From: Streptomyces sp. P9-A2
GTDB taxonomy: Bacteria; Actinomycetota; Actinomycetes; Streptomycetales; Streptomycetaceae
Assembly: GCF_036634175.1 (NCBI RefSeq)
Contig: NZ_JAZIFX010000001.1
Location: 6,262,001 to 6,326,000 of the forward strand
Direction: 5' to 3'
DNA length: 64,000 nt
Part shown: piece after piece, positions 57,489 to 64,000 of the stretch
Layout of the letters: each line of letters begins with the position of its first letter
Position numbering within the stretch: the stretch's first letter is position 1
The notes under the pieces: model-generated
Databases searched by the model: none
What the model was told of the DNA's origin: nothing
Seen by the model: only the letters and a program-made list of their open reading frames with translations
Program-made: the position numbers and the translations under genes

Positions 57489-58775
57489 ATGTCACGTTTC
57501 CGGATGTACCCGACTACCGCGCAGGCGGAGCGGATGCTGCTGCACTGCGCGCACGCCCGGTACGTGTGGAACCTGGCCGTCGAGCAGCACGCGTACTGGA
57601 AACCGGGGCGCAGGTCCGCTCCCGGGTTCGCCGAGCAGTGCCGTCAGCTCACCGAGGCCCGGCGGGACAACGACTGGCTGCGGGCCGGGAACGCGGATGT
57701 GCAGCAGCAGGCCCTGCAGGACTTCGCCAAGGCCAAGAACGCCCGGTTCGCTTCCGGGTTCGGTGAGCCGACCTGGCGCAGAAAACATCGGCATGAGGGC
57801 TTCCGTGTGATCGGCACCGACCGCGTGCCGGAGTCCCATCCGGACGGCACCCCGAAGCTGAACGCCAGGGGCAGGCAGGTCATGGGCCGCTCGGTGGTGG
57901 TGCGGAGGCTGAACCGGCGCTGGGCGCGGGTGAAGGTGCCCGGCTGCGGCTGGGTCCGCTTCCGCCTCACCCGCACCGGGCTGCCGGTGGCGAAGACCTT
58001 CCGGGTCACCTTCCGCAACCAGCAGTGGCACATCGCCTTCGCCGTGATCCCCGATCCCGTCGAGGCGCCCAGCATGGACGGGATCGTCGGGATCGACCGG
58101 GGGGTGACGATCACCGCCGCCCTGTCCGACGGGCAGAAGCTGAACTGCCCGCAGCTCACCACCCGGGAGCGGGCCCGGGTCCGCAAGCACCAGCGGAGGG
58201 CGGCCCGCGCCCCCAGGGGCAGCGAGGCCAAGGCTGCCGAGCACGCGAAGGTGGCCAGGCTCAAGGCCCGGGAGGCGGACCGGCGCAGGGACTGGTGCGA
58301 GAAGACCTCCACCATGCTCGCCCGCACCTACCGTCTGATCCGGTTCGAGAAGCTGAACATCACGACCATGACCCGCTCGGCGAAGGGAACCCTCGCACAG
58401 CCCGGCAGGTGGGTGTGGCAGAAGGCCGGGCTGAACCGGGCGATCCTCGCCCAGGGCTGGGGCCTGCTGCGCCGTCGGACCGGGGAGAAGGCGCCGGGCC
58501 GGGTGGAGGATGTTCCCGCCCCGTACACCTCGTTGCGGTGCAGTGCCTGTGGATGGATCGCGAAGGACTCGCGCAAGAGCCAAGCCGAGTTCGTCTGTGT
58601 GTCCTGCGGGTTCGCCTGCAACGCGGATGAGAACGCAGCGGTCAACGTCGCGGCAGGACAGGGCGGGATCCCCCGCCCCCGGCGTGCAGCCGGTGCCGGA
58701 GGGGTGACAGTGGCCACCGGCCGCTCGAGCGCCCGTGAACCTCGACCCACCCGGGTTGGAATCCCTTTCTTTTAA
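57489..58775 (+). CDS. tnpB: TnpB, RNA-guided endonuclease of an IS605-type element
   Basis: This is a 428-residue TnpB. RFRMYPTTAQAERMLLHCAHARYVWNLAVEQ is the N-terminal signature. RuvC-type residues are Asp near 201 (GIDRGV), Glu near 286 (RFEKLNI) and Asp near 379 (NADENAAVN). The zinc finger is CSACG and CVSCG. The last motif departs from the usual DRDxNA by reading NADENAA, but the Asp is kept. ATG 57489 fits the family start. It is only distantly similar to the TnpB at 9257, so two different lineages entered the region. It opposes the CHAT gene it interrupts. Confidence 0.9.
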   Translation: MSRFRMYPTTAQAERMLLHCAHARYVWNLAVEQHAYWKPGRRSAPGFAEQCRQLTEARRDNDWLRAGNADVQQQALQDFAKAKNARFASGFGEPTWRRKHRHEGFRVIGTDRVPESHPDGTPKLNARGRQVMGRSVVVRRLNRRWARVKVPGCGWVRFRLTRTGLPVAKTFRVTFRNQQWHIAFAVIPDPVEAPSMDGIVGIDRGVTITAALSDGQKLNCPQLTTRERARVRKHQRRAARAPRGSEAKAAEHAKVARLKAREADRRRDWCEKTSTMLARTYRLIRFEKLNITTMTRSAKGTLAQPGRWVWQKAGLNRAILAQGWGLLRRRTGEKAPGRVEDVPAPYTSLRCSACGWIAKDSRKSQAEFVCVSCGFACNADENAAVNVAAGQGGIPRPRRAAGAGGVTVATGRSSAREPRPTRVGIPFF

Positions 58776-58792
58776 GAGGGGGAGGATGTCAA
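58660..58792 (+). ncRNA. Putative omega RNA (reRNA) of element 2
   Basis: By analogy with characterised TnpB systems, the scaffold covers the end of tnpB and the right-end hairpin. The guide would start at 58793 (agggtcatgtacgcccag), which is the CHAT gene itself. The 5' limit is a guess. Confidence 0.4.
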
Positions 58793-59286
58793 AGGGTCAT
58801 GTACGCCCAGGGGACCAGTGCGCGCAGTCGGCCGAAGCGGTATGCCGAAGTGGCGGCCACCGCCGTGGCCTGCTCGAAGTGTTCGGAGGCGGCTTCGATG
58901 CGGTCCTGCTCCATGGCGATGTGGCCGAGCCCGATGCGGGCGTGCACCGTGGGCAGTCGTGGCTCGCTTCCGGTTTCCTCTTCGAGAAGGGCCCGGAACG
59001 AGGCCAGCGCCGCGGGATGCGCACCCGACCGCACCGCGTTGTCGCCTTCGGTCTCCAGGCGTAACTGCCGCACCCAGACTTCGGCTGTCAGATCCGGATT
59101 CCACGGACCTGACGGGGCCTCGGTGTCCAGCAGCATCCGGTAGCGGCTGCGCAGGGCGATCGGCCCGGGAACCTCGATGTCCCGTACCAGCGCCCGCTTC
59201 CGGTCGGCGTCCGGGTTCTGCCACGCGGCCAGGAGCACCTCGCACGCTGGATGCTCGGCGATGTCTGTGACGTAGGAATCCCCCAT
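58793..59286 (-). pseudogene. TPR-CHAT protein, N-terminal part (gene split by a tnpB element)
   Basis: About 165 residues. MGDSYVTDIAEHPACEVLLAAW, then a TPR-like pair (HARIGLGHIAMEQDRIEAASEHFEQA) and RALVPWAYMTL, where the element begins; a TGA from the element end follows directly. ATG 59286 has gagggga at good spacing, so the promoter and ribosome site of the operon are intact. Aligning HIAMEQDRIEAASEHFEQA with MTLWNHSAELALEQFQEA across the insertion gives a regular TPR pair, supporting the reconstruction. Alone it would make a short TPR fragment. Confidence 0.75.
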
Positions 59287-59615
59287 TGGTTCCCCTCTTC
59301 CAGAGGGCCGAAGATATCCAGCTCCGGTCGGCCTGACTACCACGAGAACAGGGGTCACTCTTTCGGGTTAATTCTTGTCGGAATGCTCGACCGCTGTGCG
59401 GTGGTGCGGGAGCTGTGTGCGGTGCCCGCGCCGGAGGGGTTCACCCCTCTCGCCGACACCCGTCTGGTGCCGCCGGCCGTCGGCGACGTCGGGGTGGGCG
59501 TCGGCCCAGGGGTGCTGGATACGGCCTGCTGCAGCGACTGCTGCGTCAGGTGTGCACGATGCCGTGCGGAGATCAGGGGGTCATCGAAGCACACTCTGTC
59601 CCCGGCCCTTGGATG
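59287..59615. other. Intergenic region between CHAT operon and response regulator
   Basis: No supported gene. A plus-strand frame with ACCSDCCVRCARCRAEI is open at 59384-59652 but has no ribosome site and overlaps the response regulator end. The CHAT operon promoter must lie here or just upstream of 59286. Confidence 0.4.
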
Positions 59616-60278
59616 TCAGGAGTTGCGCGGAGTCACCAAGCCGGATTCATAAGCGAGTACGACGAGTTGGGCGCGGTCGCGGGCGTGGAGTTTGGTCATG
59701 GCCCGGTTGATGTGGGTCTTCGCGGTCAGCGGGCTGATCACCATGCGGTCGGCGATCTGGTCGTTGGACAGGCCCTGCGCGACCAGGGCGACGGCCTCGC
59801 GCTCGCGGCCGGTCAGCTCGTCCAGCCCGGTGCTGGCGACGGTGGGGAGGGACTGGGTGACGTACCGGTTGATCAGCTTGCGGGTGATGGACGGGGCGAG
59901 CAGCGCGTCGCCGCGTGCGGCGACGCGTACGGCGTGCACAAGGTCGTCCGGCACGATGTCCTTGACGAGGAATCCGGCGGCGCCGGCGCGCAGTGCGTCG
60001 AGGACGTACTCGTCCATGCCGTAGTTGGTGAGGATGACGACGTGCACCTGGGCCAGGGCCGGGTCCGCGGCGATGCGCCGGGTGGCCTCGATGCCGTCGA
60101 CGACCGGCATCTGGATGTCGATCAGCACGATGTCGGGCAGGTGCTGCTTGGTGAGCGCCAGGCCCTCCGCGCCGTCGGCGGCCTCGGCCACCACCTCGAT
60201 GTCGTCTTCGAGGTCGAGGAGTGCACGGAATCCGCTGCGAATGAGCGGCTGGTCGTCGACGAGCAGGACACGGATCAT
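59616..60278 (-). CDS. NarL/FixJ-type response regulator
   Basis: 220 residues. The receiver domain has the acidic pair Asp8-Asp9, phosphoacceptor Asp54 (LIDIQMP), Thr in VILTNYG and Lys in FLVKDI. The LuxR-type helix-turn-helix is ELTGREREAVALVAQGLSNDQIADRMVISPLTAKTHINRAM. ATG 60278 overlaps the histidine kinase stop (ATGA), so the two are a cognate pair. Regulated genes are unknown; the CHAT operon and the small membrane protein at 61633 are adjacent candidates. Confidence 0.95.
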   Translation of the reverse strand: MIRVLLVDDQPLIRSGFRALLDLEDDIEVVAEAADGAEGLALTKQHLPDIVLIDIQMPVVDGIEATRRIAADPALAQVHVVILTNYGMDEYVLDALRAGAAGFLVKDIVPDDLVHAVRVAARGDALLAPSITRKLINRYVTQSLPTVASTGLDELTGREREAVALVAQGLSNDQIADRMVISPLTAKTHINRAMTKLHARDRAQLVVLAYESGLVTPRNS

Positions 60279-61402
60279 GAGGTGTGGTCCACGGGGAGTT
60301 CGGCCTGGACGGTGAAGCCGTGCTCGCCGCGCGGCTGAGCGCGCAGCCGGCCGCCGAGGGCGGTGACGCGTTCACGCATGCCGAGCAGCCCCAGGCCGGG
60401 CGTCGGCACCGTGTCCGGCGTGGCCTTGCCGTCGTCATCGACCTGGACGACGAGTGAGTCGGTCCGGTAGTCGATGAGGACCGACGCGGTCGCGGCGGAG
60501 GCGTGCCGGGCGATGTTGGTCAGCGACTCCTGAACGATCCGGTAGGCGGCCCGGCCCACCGCGGCCGGCAGGTCGGGCCGCTGTCCGTCGATCGTCAGCG
60601 TCGCTTCAAGACCGGCCGTGCTTGCCTGTTCCACCAACTCCGGGATGTGATCGAGCCCGCGGGGCGGGGTGGTGTCGTCATCGCGCAGCGCCTCCAGGGT
60701 GGCGCGCAGTTCCCGGGTCGCCTCGCGTCCGGCCTTCTGGATTGCCAGCAGGGCCTCAGGTACCTGTTCACCCCGCCTGCGGGCCACGTGGACGGCGACT
60801 TCCGCCTGCACCTTGATGATCGAGATCTGGTGGGTGAGCGAATCGTGCAGTTCCCGGGCGATGTGCAGCCGTTCCTCATCCGCGCGGCGCCGCGCGGTCT
60901 CCTCCCGGGTGCGTTCGGCTTCGTCCGCCCGCCGCTCGGCCTGGCGCAGCGCCTCCCCCGCGGCGAACGCGGCGATCAACCAAGCAGCCTCGAGGACGTG
61001 TCGGGCCTGCGCCAACGCCTCGCCCGCCGGGCCATCGTGGAAGAGCAGCGCGGTGAGGTGAAGAACAACGAGCATGGTCACGGACACCGCCACCGTGAGA
61101 GCGCGGTGCCCGGCCCGCACCGCGCCGTACACCGCAACCAGGTACGAGACGGCGAGCACGTCGAAACCGGCCGCCTGGTAACCCACCGCGCACAGCCCGG
61201 TGACGGCCAGGACGGTCAGCGGAGCGCGGCGACGCGCGGCCAGCGCGAGGCCGCCGACTGCCAGCAGTGCGTAGCCGAGCACGTCGGGGTCCGCGTCGGG
61301 GGGCTCCCCGGAAAGCCCGGTGCCCAGCAGCAGGGCCGCCACGCCGAGGGCGATCGTCCAGTCCCTGACACCGGTCGGGACGCGAAACCGTCCTTTGTCC
61401 AT
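60275..61402 (-). CDS. NarL-family sensor histidine kinase
   Basis: 375 residues. About five N-terminal membrane helices have short loops and almost no extracytoplasmic sensor domain, so it senses within the membrane. A charged helix (EALRQAERRADEAERTREETARRRADEERLHIA) leads to the HisKA_3 box ARELHDSLTHQISIIKVQAEVA with the phospho-His near residue 186. An ATPase domain follows (QESLTNIARHASAATASV and GLGLLGMRERVTALGG). ATG 61402 is the start. Confidence 0.93.
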   Translation of the reverse strand: MDKGRFRVPTGVRDWTIALGVAALLLGTGLSGEPPDADPDVLGYALLAVGGLALAARRRAPLTVLAVTGLCAVGYQAAGFDVLAVSYLVAVYGAVRAGHRALTVAVSVTMLVVLHLTALLFHDGPAGEALAQARHVLEAAWLIAAFAAGEALRQAERRADEAERTREETARRRADEERLHIARELHDSLTHQISIIKVQAEVAVHVARRRGEQVPEALLAIQKAGREATRELRATLEALRDDDTTPPRGLDHIPELVEQASTAGLEATLTIDGQRPDLPAAVGRAAYRIVQESLTNIARHASAATASVLIDYRTDSLVVQVDDDGKATPDTVPTPGLGLLGMRERVTALGGRLRAQPRGEHGFTVQAELPVDHTS

Positions 61403-61632
61403 GCGCGCACCTTAGCCAGGTGTCGCTGCGGGCGAGTCCCGCTCGTGGACGAGCGGCCGGCTACCGCGCCCGCAGTATCCGCGCGGCTCCTGCCGCATCC
61501 GCAGCAGGAGCCTGCGGCATCGGCGGTAGCGCGAAGTGCCTGCGCCTGCGGGACGACCGGCGGCGTGGCCGGCAGGCACGATCGGGACACATCCGCATCC
61601 CGGAAACGCAACGCGTGAAAGAGGAGAGCGAC

Positions 61633-62007
61633 ATGAACTCACCGGAAGCCCTGGCGACATCGATCCAACTGGTGACAGCCGCCGAGGATTACGGCATCCA
61701 AGGGCGAGGTCCGTCCATCGTGGCTGACTTGGTGGCGCTGGCCAGTGTGGCCATCGGCGCGCTGGCGCTGGCCCGCGCCAAAGAACGTATCGGCACCGGT
61801 GGCGGGCGAACCGGTGCCCTCGTGGCCATGACGGTCGGGCTGACCGGCATTGTCCTCGCCGGGGTGGCGCTGGCCATCGCCGACGGTGGTCCCGGCACCG
61901 GCAACGGGGTGGTCGGATCCGTCTTTGCCCTCGCGATAGGGCTGATCGGCGTAGTCCTCGGGGGGCCTGGCTCGGGCCCGCTCCCGCCGCACCGACCTAC
62001 CGGCTGA
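61633..62007 (+). CDS. Small membrane protein, DUF6223-like
   Basis: 124 residues with three hydrophobic segments (IVADLVALASVAIGALALARA, GALVAMTVGLTGIVLAGVALAIAD, GVVGSVFALAIGLIGVVLGG) and a short Pro-rich end, resembling DUF6223-type Streptomyces proteins. ATG 61633 has gaggagagcg upstream. It is divergent from the histidine kinase gene, with a 230-base intergenic space, so it is a natural candidate target of that system. The start of the mature chain lacks a classical signal peptide. Confidence 0.75.
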   Translation: MNSPEALATSIQLVTAAEDYGIQGRGPSIVADLVALASVAIGALALARAKERIGTGGGRTGALVAMTVGLTGIVLAGVALAIADGGPGTGNGVVGSVFALAIGLIGVVLGGPGSGPLPPHRPTG

Positions 62008-62297
62008 GCTGCCTTGAACGGACAACGGCTCCTGTCCAAGGCTCGGATGATCGGAGCGCCCTGGGTCCAGCAGTGGCACGGCGAGTGCGACGAGGTGGCG
62101 ACGTACCGGCCGAGGAGCTGGAGGCCGAGTACGAGAACCAGCCCCGCAAGCACCAGGTCGGTGCCGAGGACTTGAAGGCATGGCGCCCGGTGCGGAAGAC
62201 CCGTGGCCGCAAGACCGTGGCGAAGTAGTCCGCGTTGGACGGAGAGTAGCCGCGACGCGTCCGGTGGGGCAGTAACAGACGTTGCCCCACCGGAAGT
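62008..62297. other. Short gap with a remnant of an unidentified gene
   Basis: From about 62085 to 62228 a plus-strand frame reads AEELEAEYENQPRKHQVGAEDL then KAWRPVRKTRGRKTVAK and stops. The natural charge pattern and Lys/Arg-rich end look like the tail of a DNA-binding or integrase-type protein whose start is lost. Family not recognised. Confidence 0.3.
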
Positions 62298-62489
62298 TCA
62301 GACGCGCGAGTCGGTCGCCAGTGTCGTGAACGCCGACCAGGCATCCCGAGAGACAGCCAGGGACTGCCTCTGGGTGGCCTTCGAGTCTCGTACAAGAACG
62401 GCCTCCGTGCATACAGCGACCTCTACGCAGTTGCCACCGCCACCGCCGCTGTAACTGCTCTTGAACCAAGCAAGTTCGGTGGTGCTCAT
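62298..62489 (-). CDS. DUF397 domain protein
   Basis: 63 residues, and the whole protein is one DUF397 domain: AWFKSSYSGGGGGNCVEVAV, VLVRDSKA and the AWSAFT ending. These small proteins accompany XRE/DUF5753 regulators in Streptomyces and are thought to act as their partners. ATG 62489 overlaps the stop of the regulator (ATGA). The run of five Gly is in the usual place but longer than common. Confidence 0.93.
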   Translation of the reverse strand: MSTTELAWFKSSYSGGGGGNCVEVAVCTEAVLVRDSKATQRQSLAVSRDAWSAFTTLATDSRV

Positions 62490-63367
62490 AGCGCTCCTCG
62501 CATCTGCTCCAGCAGGCTCGCAGTGGCTTGATGACTCAGAGCCTGCGAGCGCATCTTGCCATAGCGCTGAAGCATGGCGCTTGCAGCTTTTGTGTCGGTG
62601 ACGAGCATGCTGCAGTCATGCGCCTCTACATAACCCACCCACCGGTTCTCCCCCGTCTCAGCGAGGTAGAGAGGGCCCTCGAAACCGGAGTGATCCTCCT
62701 GAGTCCGAGGCATGACTTGAATCTCCACGTTTCGGAGGCAGCCCGCATCCAGGAGGTTGCTGAGGAGTACGTACGTGACCTCGGAACCCGCCAGACGGCG
62801 GTCCAGTAGCGCTTGTTCGACAACGAAGCTGAACGTACTGTTTGGCCGCTCGGTCAGGAGGCGCTGGCGTTCGAGTCGAGCCGTGACCTGCTGCTCGAAC
62901 TGCTCCTCCGACAGGGGAGGAAGGCGCCGTTCGAAGAGGGCGCGAATGTACGGCTCGGGTTGAAGCAGCCCCGGAACCACCGCGCACTCGTACGCATACA
63001 GCGAGACCGCCTCCTCCTCGATCCCCGCCCACTGCCGGAACCAGGACGCCAGTCCCGCCTTCCGGGTCAGACTCCTCGCCGCTGCGCCCAGTACCCGCCC
63101 CGCGACCGCCCCCAGCACCTCCTCTGACCTGTCCAACAGGTCCCGTGGCGGGAACCGCTTGCCCTGTTCGATCTTGGCGATGTAGGCGGCCGAGTACCGC
63201 ACCAGCGGCGCGAACTGCTCCTGCGTCAGGCGGGCTTCTTCCCGCAAGGCCTTGAGGACCGCGCCGAAGGTCTTCAGACTGTCCGAGAGCTCCGGCTCGC
63301 AGCCACCGCCTCCGCCCCCGCCCTGCCCTGCGCCTCCGCCCGCCCCGCCGCCGTTGTCCGTCGCCAT
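62486..63367 (-). CDS. XRE-family regulator with DUF5753 domain
   Basis: 293 residues. An unusual Gly-rich leader (GGGAGGGAGQGGGGGGG) is followed by an XRE helix-turn-helix (LKALREEARLTQEQFAPLVRYSAAYIAKIEQGKRFPP) and the DUF5753 ligand-type domain with YECAVVPGLLQPEPYIRALFE, LLTERPNSTFSFVVEQALL and the ending YGKMRSQALSHQATASLLEQM. ATG 63367 follows ggagaaggcgg. It is one of the BldD/WhiJ-like regulator families that work with DUF397 proteins in development or antibiotic control. It is divergent from an ATPase gene at 63578, completing a common Streptomyces trio. Confidence 0.92.
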   Translation of the reverse strand: MATDNGGGAGGGAGQGGGGGGGCEPELSDSLKTFGAVLKALREEARLTQEQFAPLVRYSAAYIAKIEQGKRFPPRDLLDRSEEVLGAVAGRVLGAAARSLTRKAGLASWFRQWAGIEEEAVSLYAYECAVVPGLLQPEPYIRALFERRLPPLSEEQFEQQVTARLERQRLLTERPNSTFSFVVEQALLDRRLAGSEVTYVLLSNLLDAGCLRNVEIQVMPRTQEDHSGFEGPLYLAETGENRWVGYVEAHDCSMLVTDTKAASAMLQRYGKMRSQALSHQATASLLEQMRGAL

Positions 63368-63577
63368 CGCAGCCGCCTTCTCCTGTGCCGCCGGGCCGTA
63401 TCCGCCTGCCTGGCCCGAGCTCGTGTCGTACCGTGTGCCGTGCGCGCTGCGCCACGCGTGACACACCCATCGTCACGCACGGCGACCGACCCGGTCCAGC
63501 GAGTGAACCAGTACAGCGTGATCTGTATCGGCGCCGGACCTGCCGACGGTCCGTCACCTCCCAGCAGGGTGGCCGCC

Positions 63578-64000
63578 ATGTCAGCTCCACGCACCCAAAG
63601 CCCCACCCCGTCCTGTACGTTCACGCAGCGCTTCTCCGCCACCCGGCGCGGTGCGCGTCTCGCCCGGCTGCTCGCCGCGCACCAGCTCACCGAGTGGGGC
63701 CACCCGCACGGCAGCGAGGCGCACGACACGGCCGTCCTCGTCGTCGCCGAACTCGCTTCCAACGCCGTCCTGCACGGCCGCGTCCCGGGACGGGACTTCG
63801 GTCTTTCCCTGTCCGTGGACGACAGCCGGGGCATCGTCCGGATCGAGGTGACCGACACCCATCCCGCCCACCCCGCCCAGCCGGCGCGGCCGGCTCCCGG
63901 TCCGGACGAGGATGGGGGCCGCGGCCTGCTCCTGGTCGACGCGCTCGCCGCCGACTGGGGCGTCAGCGACCGCCTCGGCCCCGGCAAAACGGTCTGGGCC
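63578..64000 (+). CDS. Anti-sigma-type ATP-binding protein (HATPase_c_2), cut by the window edge
   Basis: At least 141 residues are visible. TQRFSATRRGARLARLLAAHQLTEWG begins the domain; VVAELASNAVLHG is the N-box, and VEVTDTHPAHPA plus GRGLLLVDALAADWGVSD are the G-boxes of the GHKL fold as in SpoIIAB/RsbW relatives. An Ala/Pro-rich insert lies between the boxes. It is divergent from the XRE/DUF397 pair, the usual arrangement in Streptomyces. The C-terminus lies beyond 64000. Whether it is the partner of the STAS protein at 49755 cannot be told. Confidence 0.88.
   Translation, partial: MSAPRTQSPTPSCTFTQRFSATRRGARLARLLAAHQLTEWGHPHGSEAHDTAVLVVAELASNAVLHGRVPGRDFGLSLSVDDSRGIVRIEVTDTHPAHPAQPARPAPGPDEDGGRGLLLVDALAADWGVSDRLGPGKTVWA

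Larger units (their letters stand above)
57244..58792 (+). mobile_element. IS1341-type tnpB-only element, copy 2, inserted in the CHAT gene
   Basis: The right end carries ccctttcttttaagaggg and closes with gatgtcaa (GTCAA at 58788-58792), as in element 1. The left end has the hairpin gtcccttcagggac (57271-57284). Boundaries were set by reading frame: joining 57243 to 58793 gives ATG ACC CTG TGG AAC on the minus strand and a continuous TPR-CHAT frame (494 + 2104 = 2598 bases, divisible by 3). The left boundary could move by multiples of three. No tnpA is present. Confidence 0.75.

Noticed and set aside
59384..59652. Plus-strand frame with a Cys-rich motif (CCSDCCVRCARC)
   Set aside because: No ribosome site, and its end overlaps the response regulator on the other strand; the Cys cluster looks accidental.
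1..64000. tRNA, rRNA, origin or phage attachment sites
   Set aside because: I found no cloverleaf, rRNA segment, DnaA-box cluster or integrase gene that would support any of these.

Overview
The window is high-GC actinobacterial DNA and very probably comes from a Streptomyces chromosome. The signs are strong third-position GC bias, GTG and TTG starts, long runs of 4-bp ATGA/GTGA/TTGA gene overlaps, a DUF5753 helix-turn-helix plus DUF397 pair, small Gly/Ala-rich secreted proteins, and IS1341-type tnpB elements whose right-end hairpins end in GTCAA.

Layout. 1-5003: a frameshifted SDR remnant, the proton-translocating transhydrogenase pair pntA-pntB with its terminator, and a PAP2-like membrane protein. 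5021-34825: one minus-strand run of 21 genes encoding a Wzx/Wzy-type surface polysaccharide. It reads from the initiating polyprenyl glycosylphosphotransferase at the 34.8 kb end, through nucleotide-sugar dehydrogenase, glycosyltransferase, two Wzz-like proteins, asparagine synthase-like amidotransferase, two-domain oxidoreductase, heparinase II/III, beta-helix lipoprotein, polymerase, a CDP-sugar/C-methyl sugar module, flippase and pyruvyl transferase, to a 3,5-epimerase and a class III aminotransferase. A tnpB element sits between the flippase and a glycosyltransferase. Several genes of this run carry in-frame tandem repeats; the clearest is seven 54-bp units inside the heparinase gene.

35-44.5 kb is accessory DNA. 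Two convergent paralogous winged-helix genes share a 59-bp near-perfect palindrome that encodes both C-termini. They are followed by a TAP-like secreted hydrolase with a frameshift in its signal peptide, a PucR-regulator remnant, an SRPBCC protein, an FdhF/YdeP-type molybdopterin oxidoreductase, a TniB transposition-ATPase remnant, and three small secreted proteins. 44.9-47.1 kb has no convincing protein gene. Part of it (46.0-46.7 kb) has internally related segments and ends at a very strong hairpin, so it may be transcribed as non-coding RNA.

47.1-53.3 kb holds a cold-shock protein, a complete RsbQ-RsbP-RsbV-like energy-stress module with overlapping genes, a metallophosphoesterase with a foreign tail, an SRPBCC protein and an FAD oxidoreductase. 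53.4-59.3 kb is a minus-strand operon of a TPR-CHAT protease-like protein, a Cys-rich small protein, a membrane protein and a cytoplasmic protein. A second tnpB element splits the CHAT gene, and removing the element on paper restores an 865-residue frame. 59.6-64 kb carries a NarL-type two-component pair, a small membrane protein, the XRE/DUF397 pair and the start of an anti-sigma-type ATPase.

Working together: the polysaccharide run makes a lipid-linked repeat unit, probably containing uronic acid or uronamide, a C-methylated deoxysugar and a pyruvyl substituent. It then flips, polymerises, length-controls and trims the chain outside the cell. All functional assignments rest on motif recognition by eye. 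No database search was possible.
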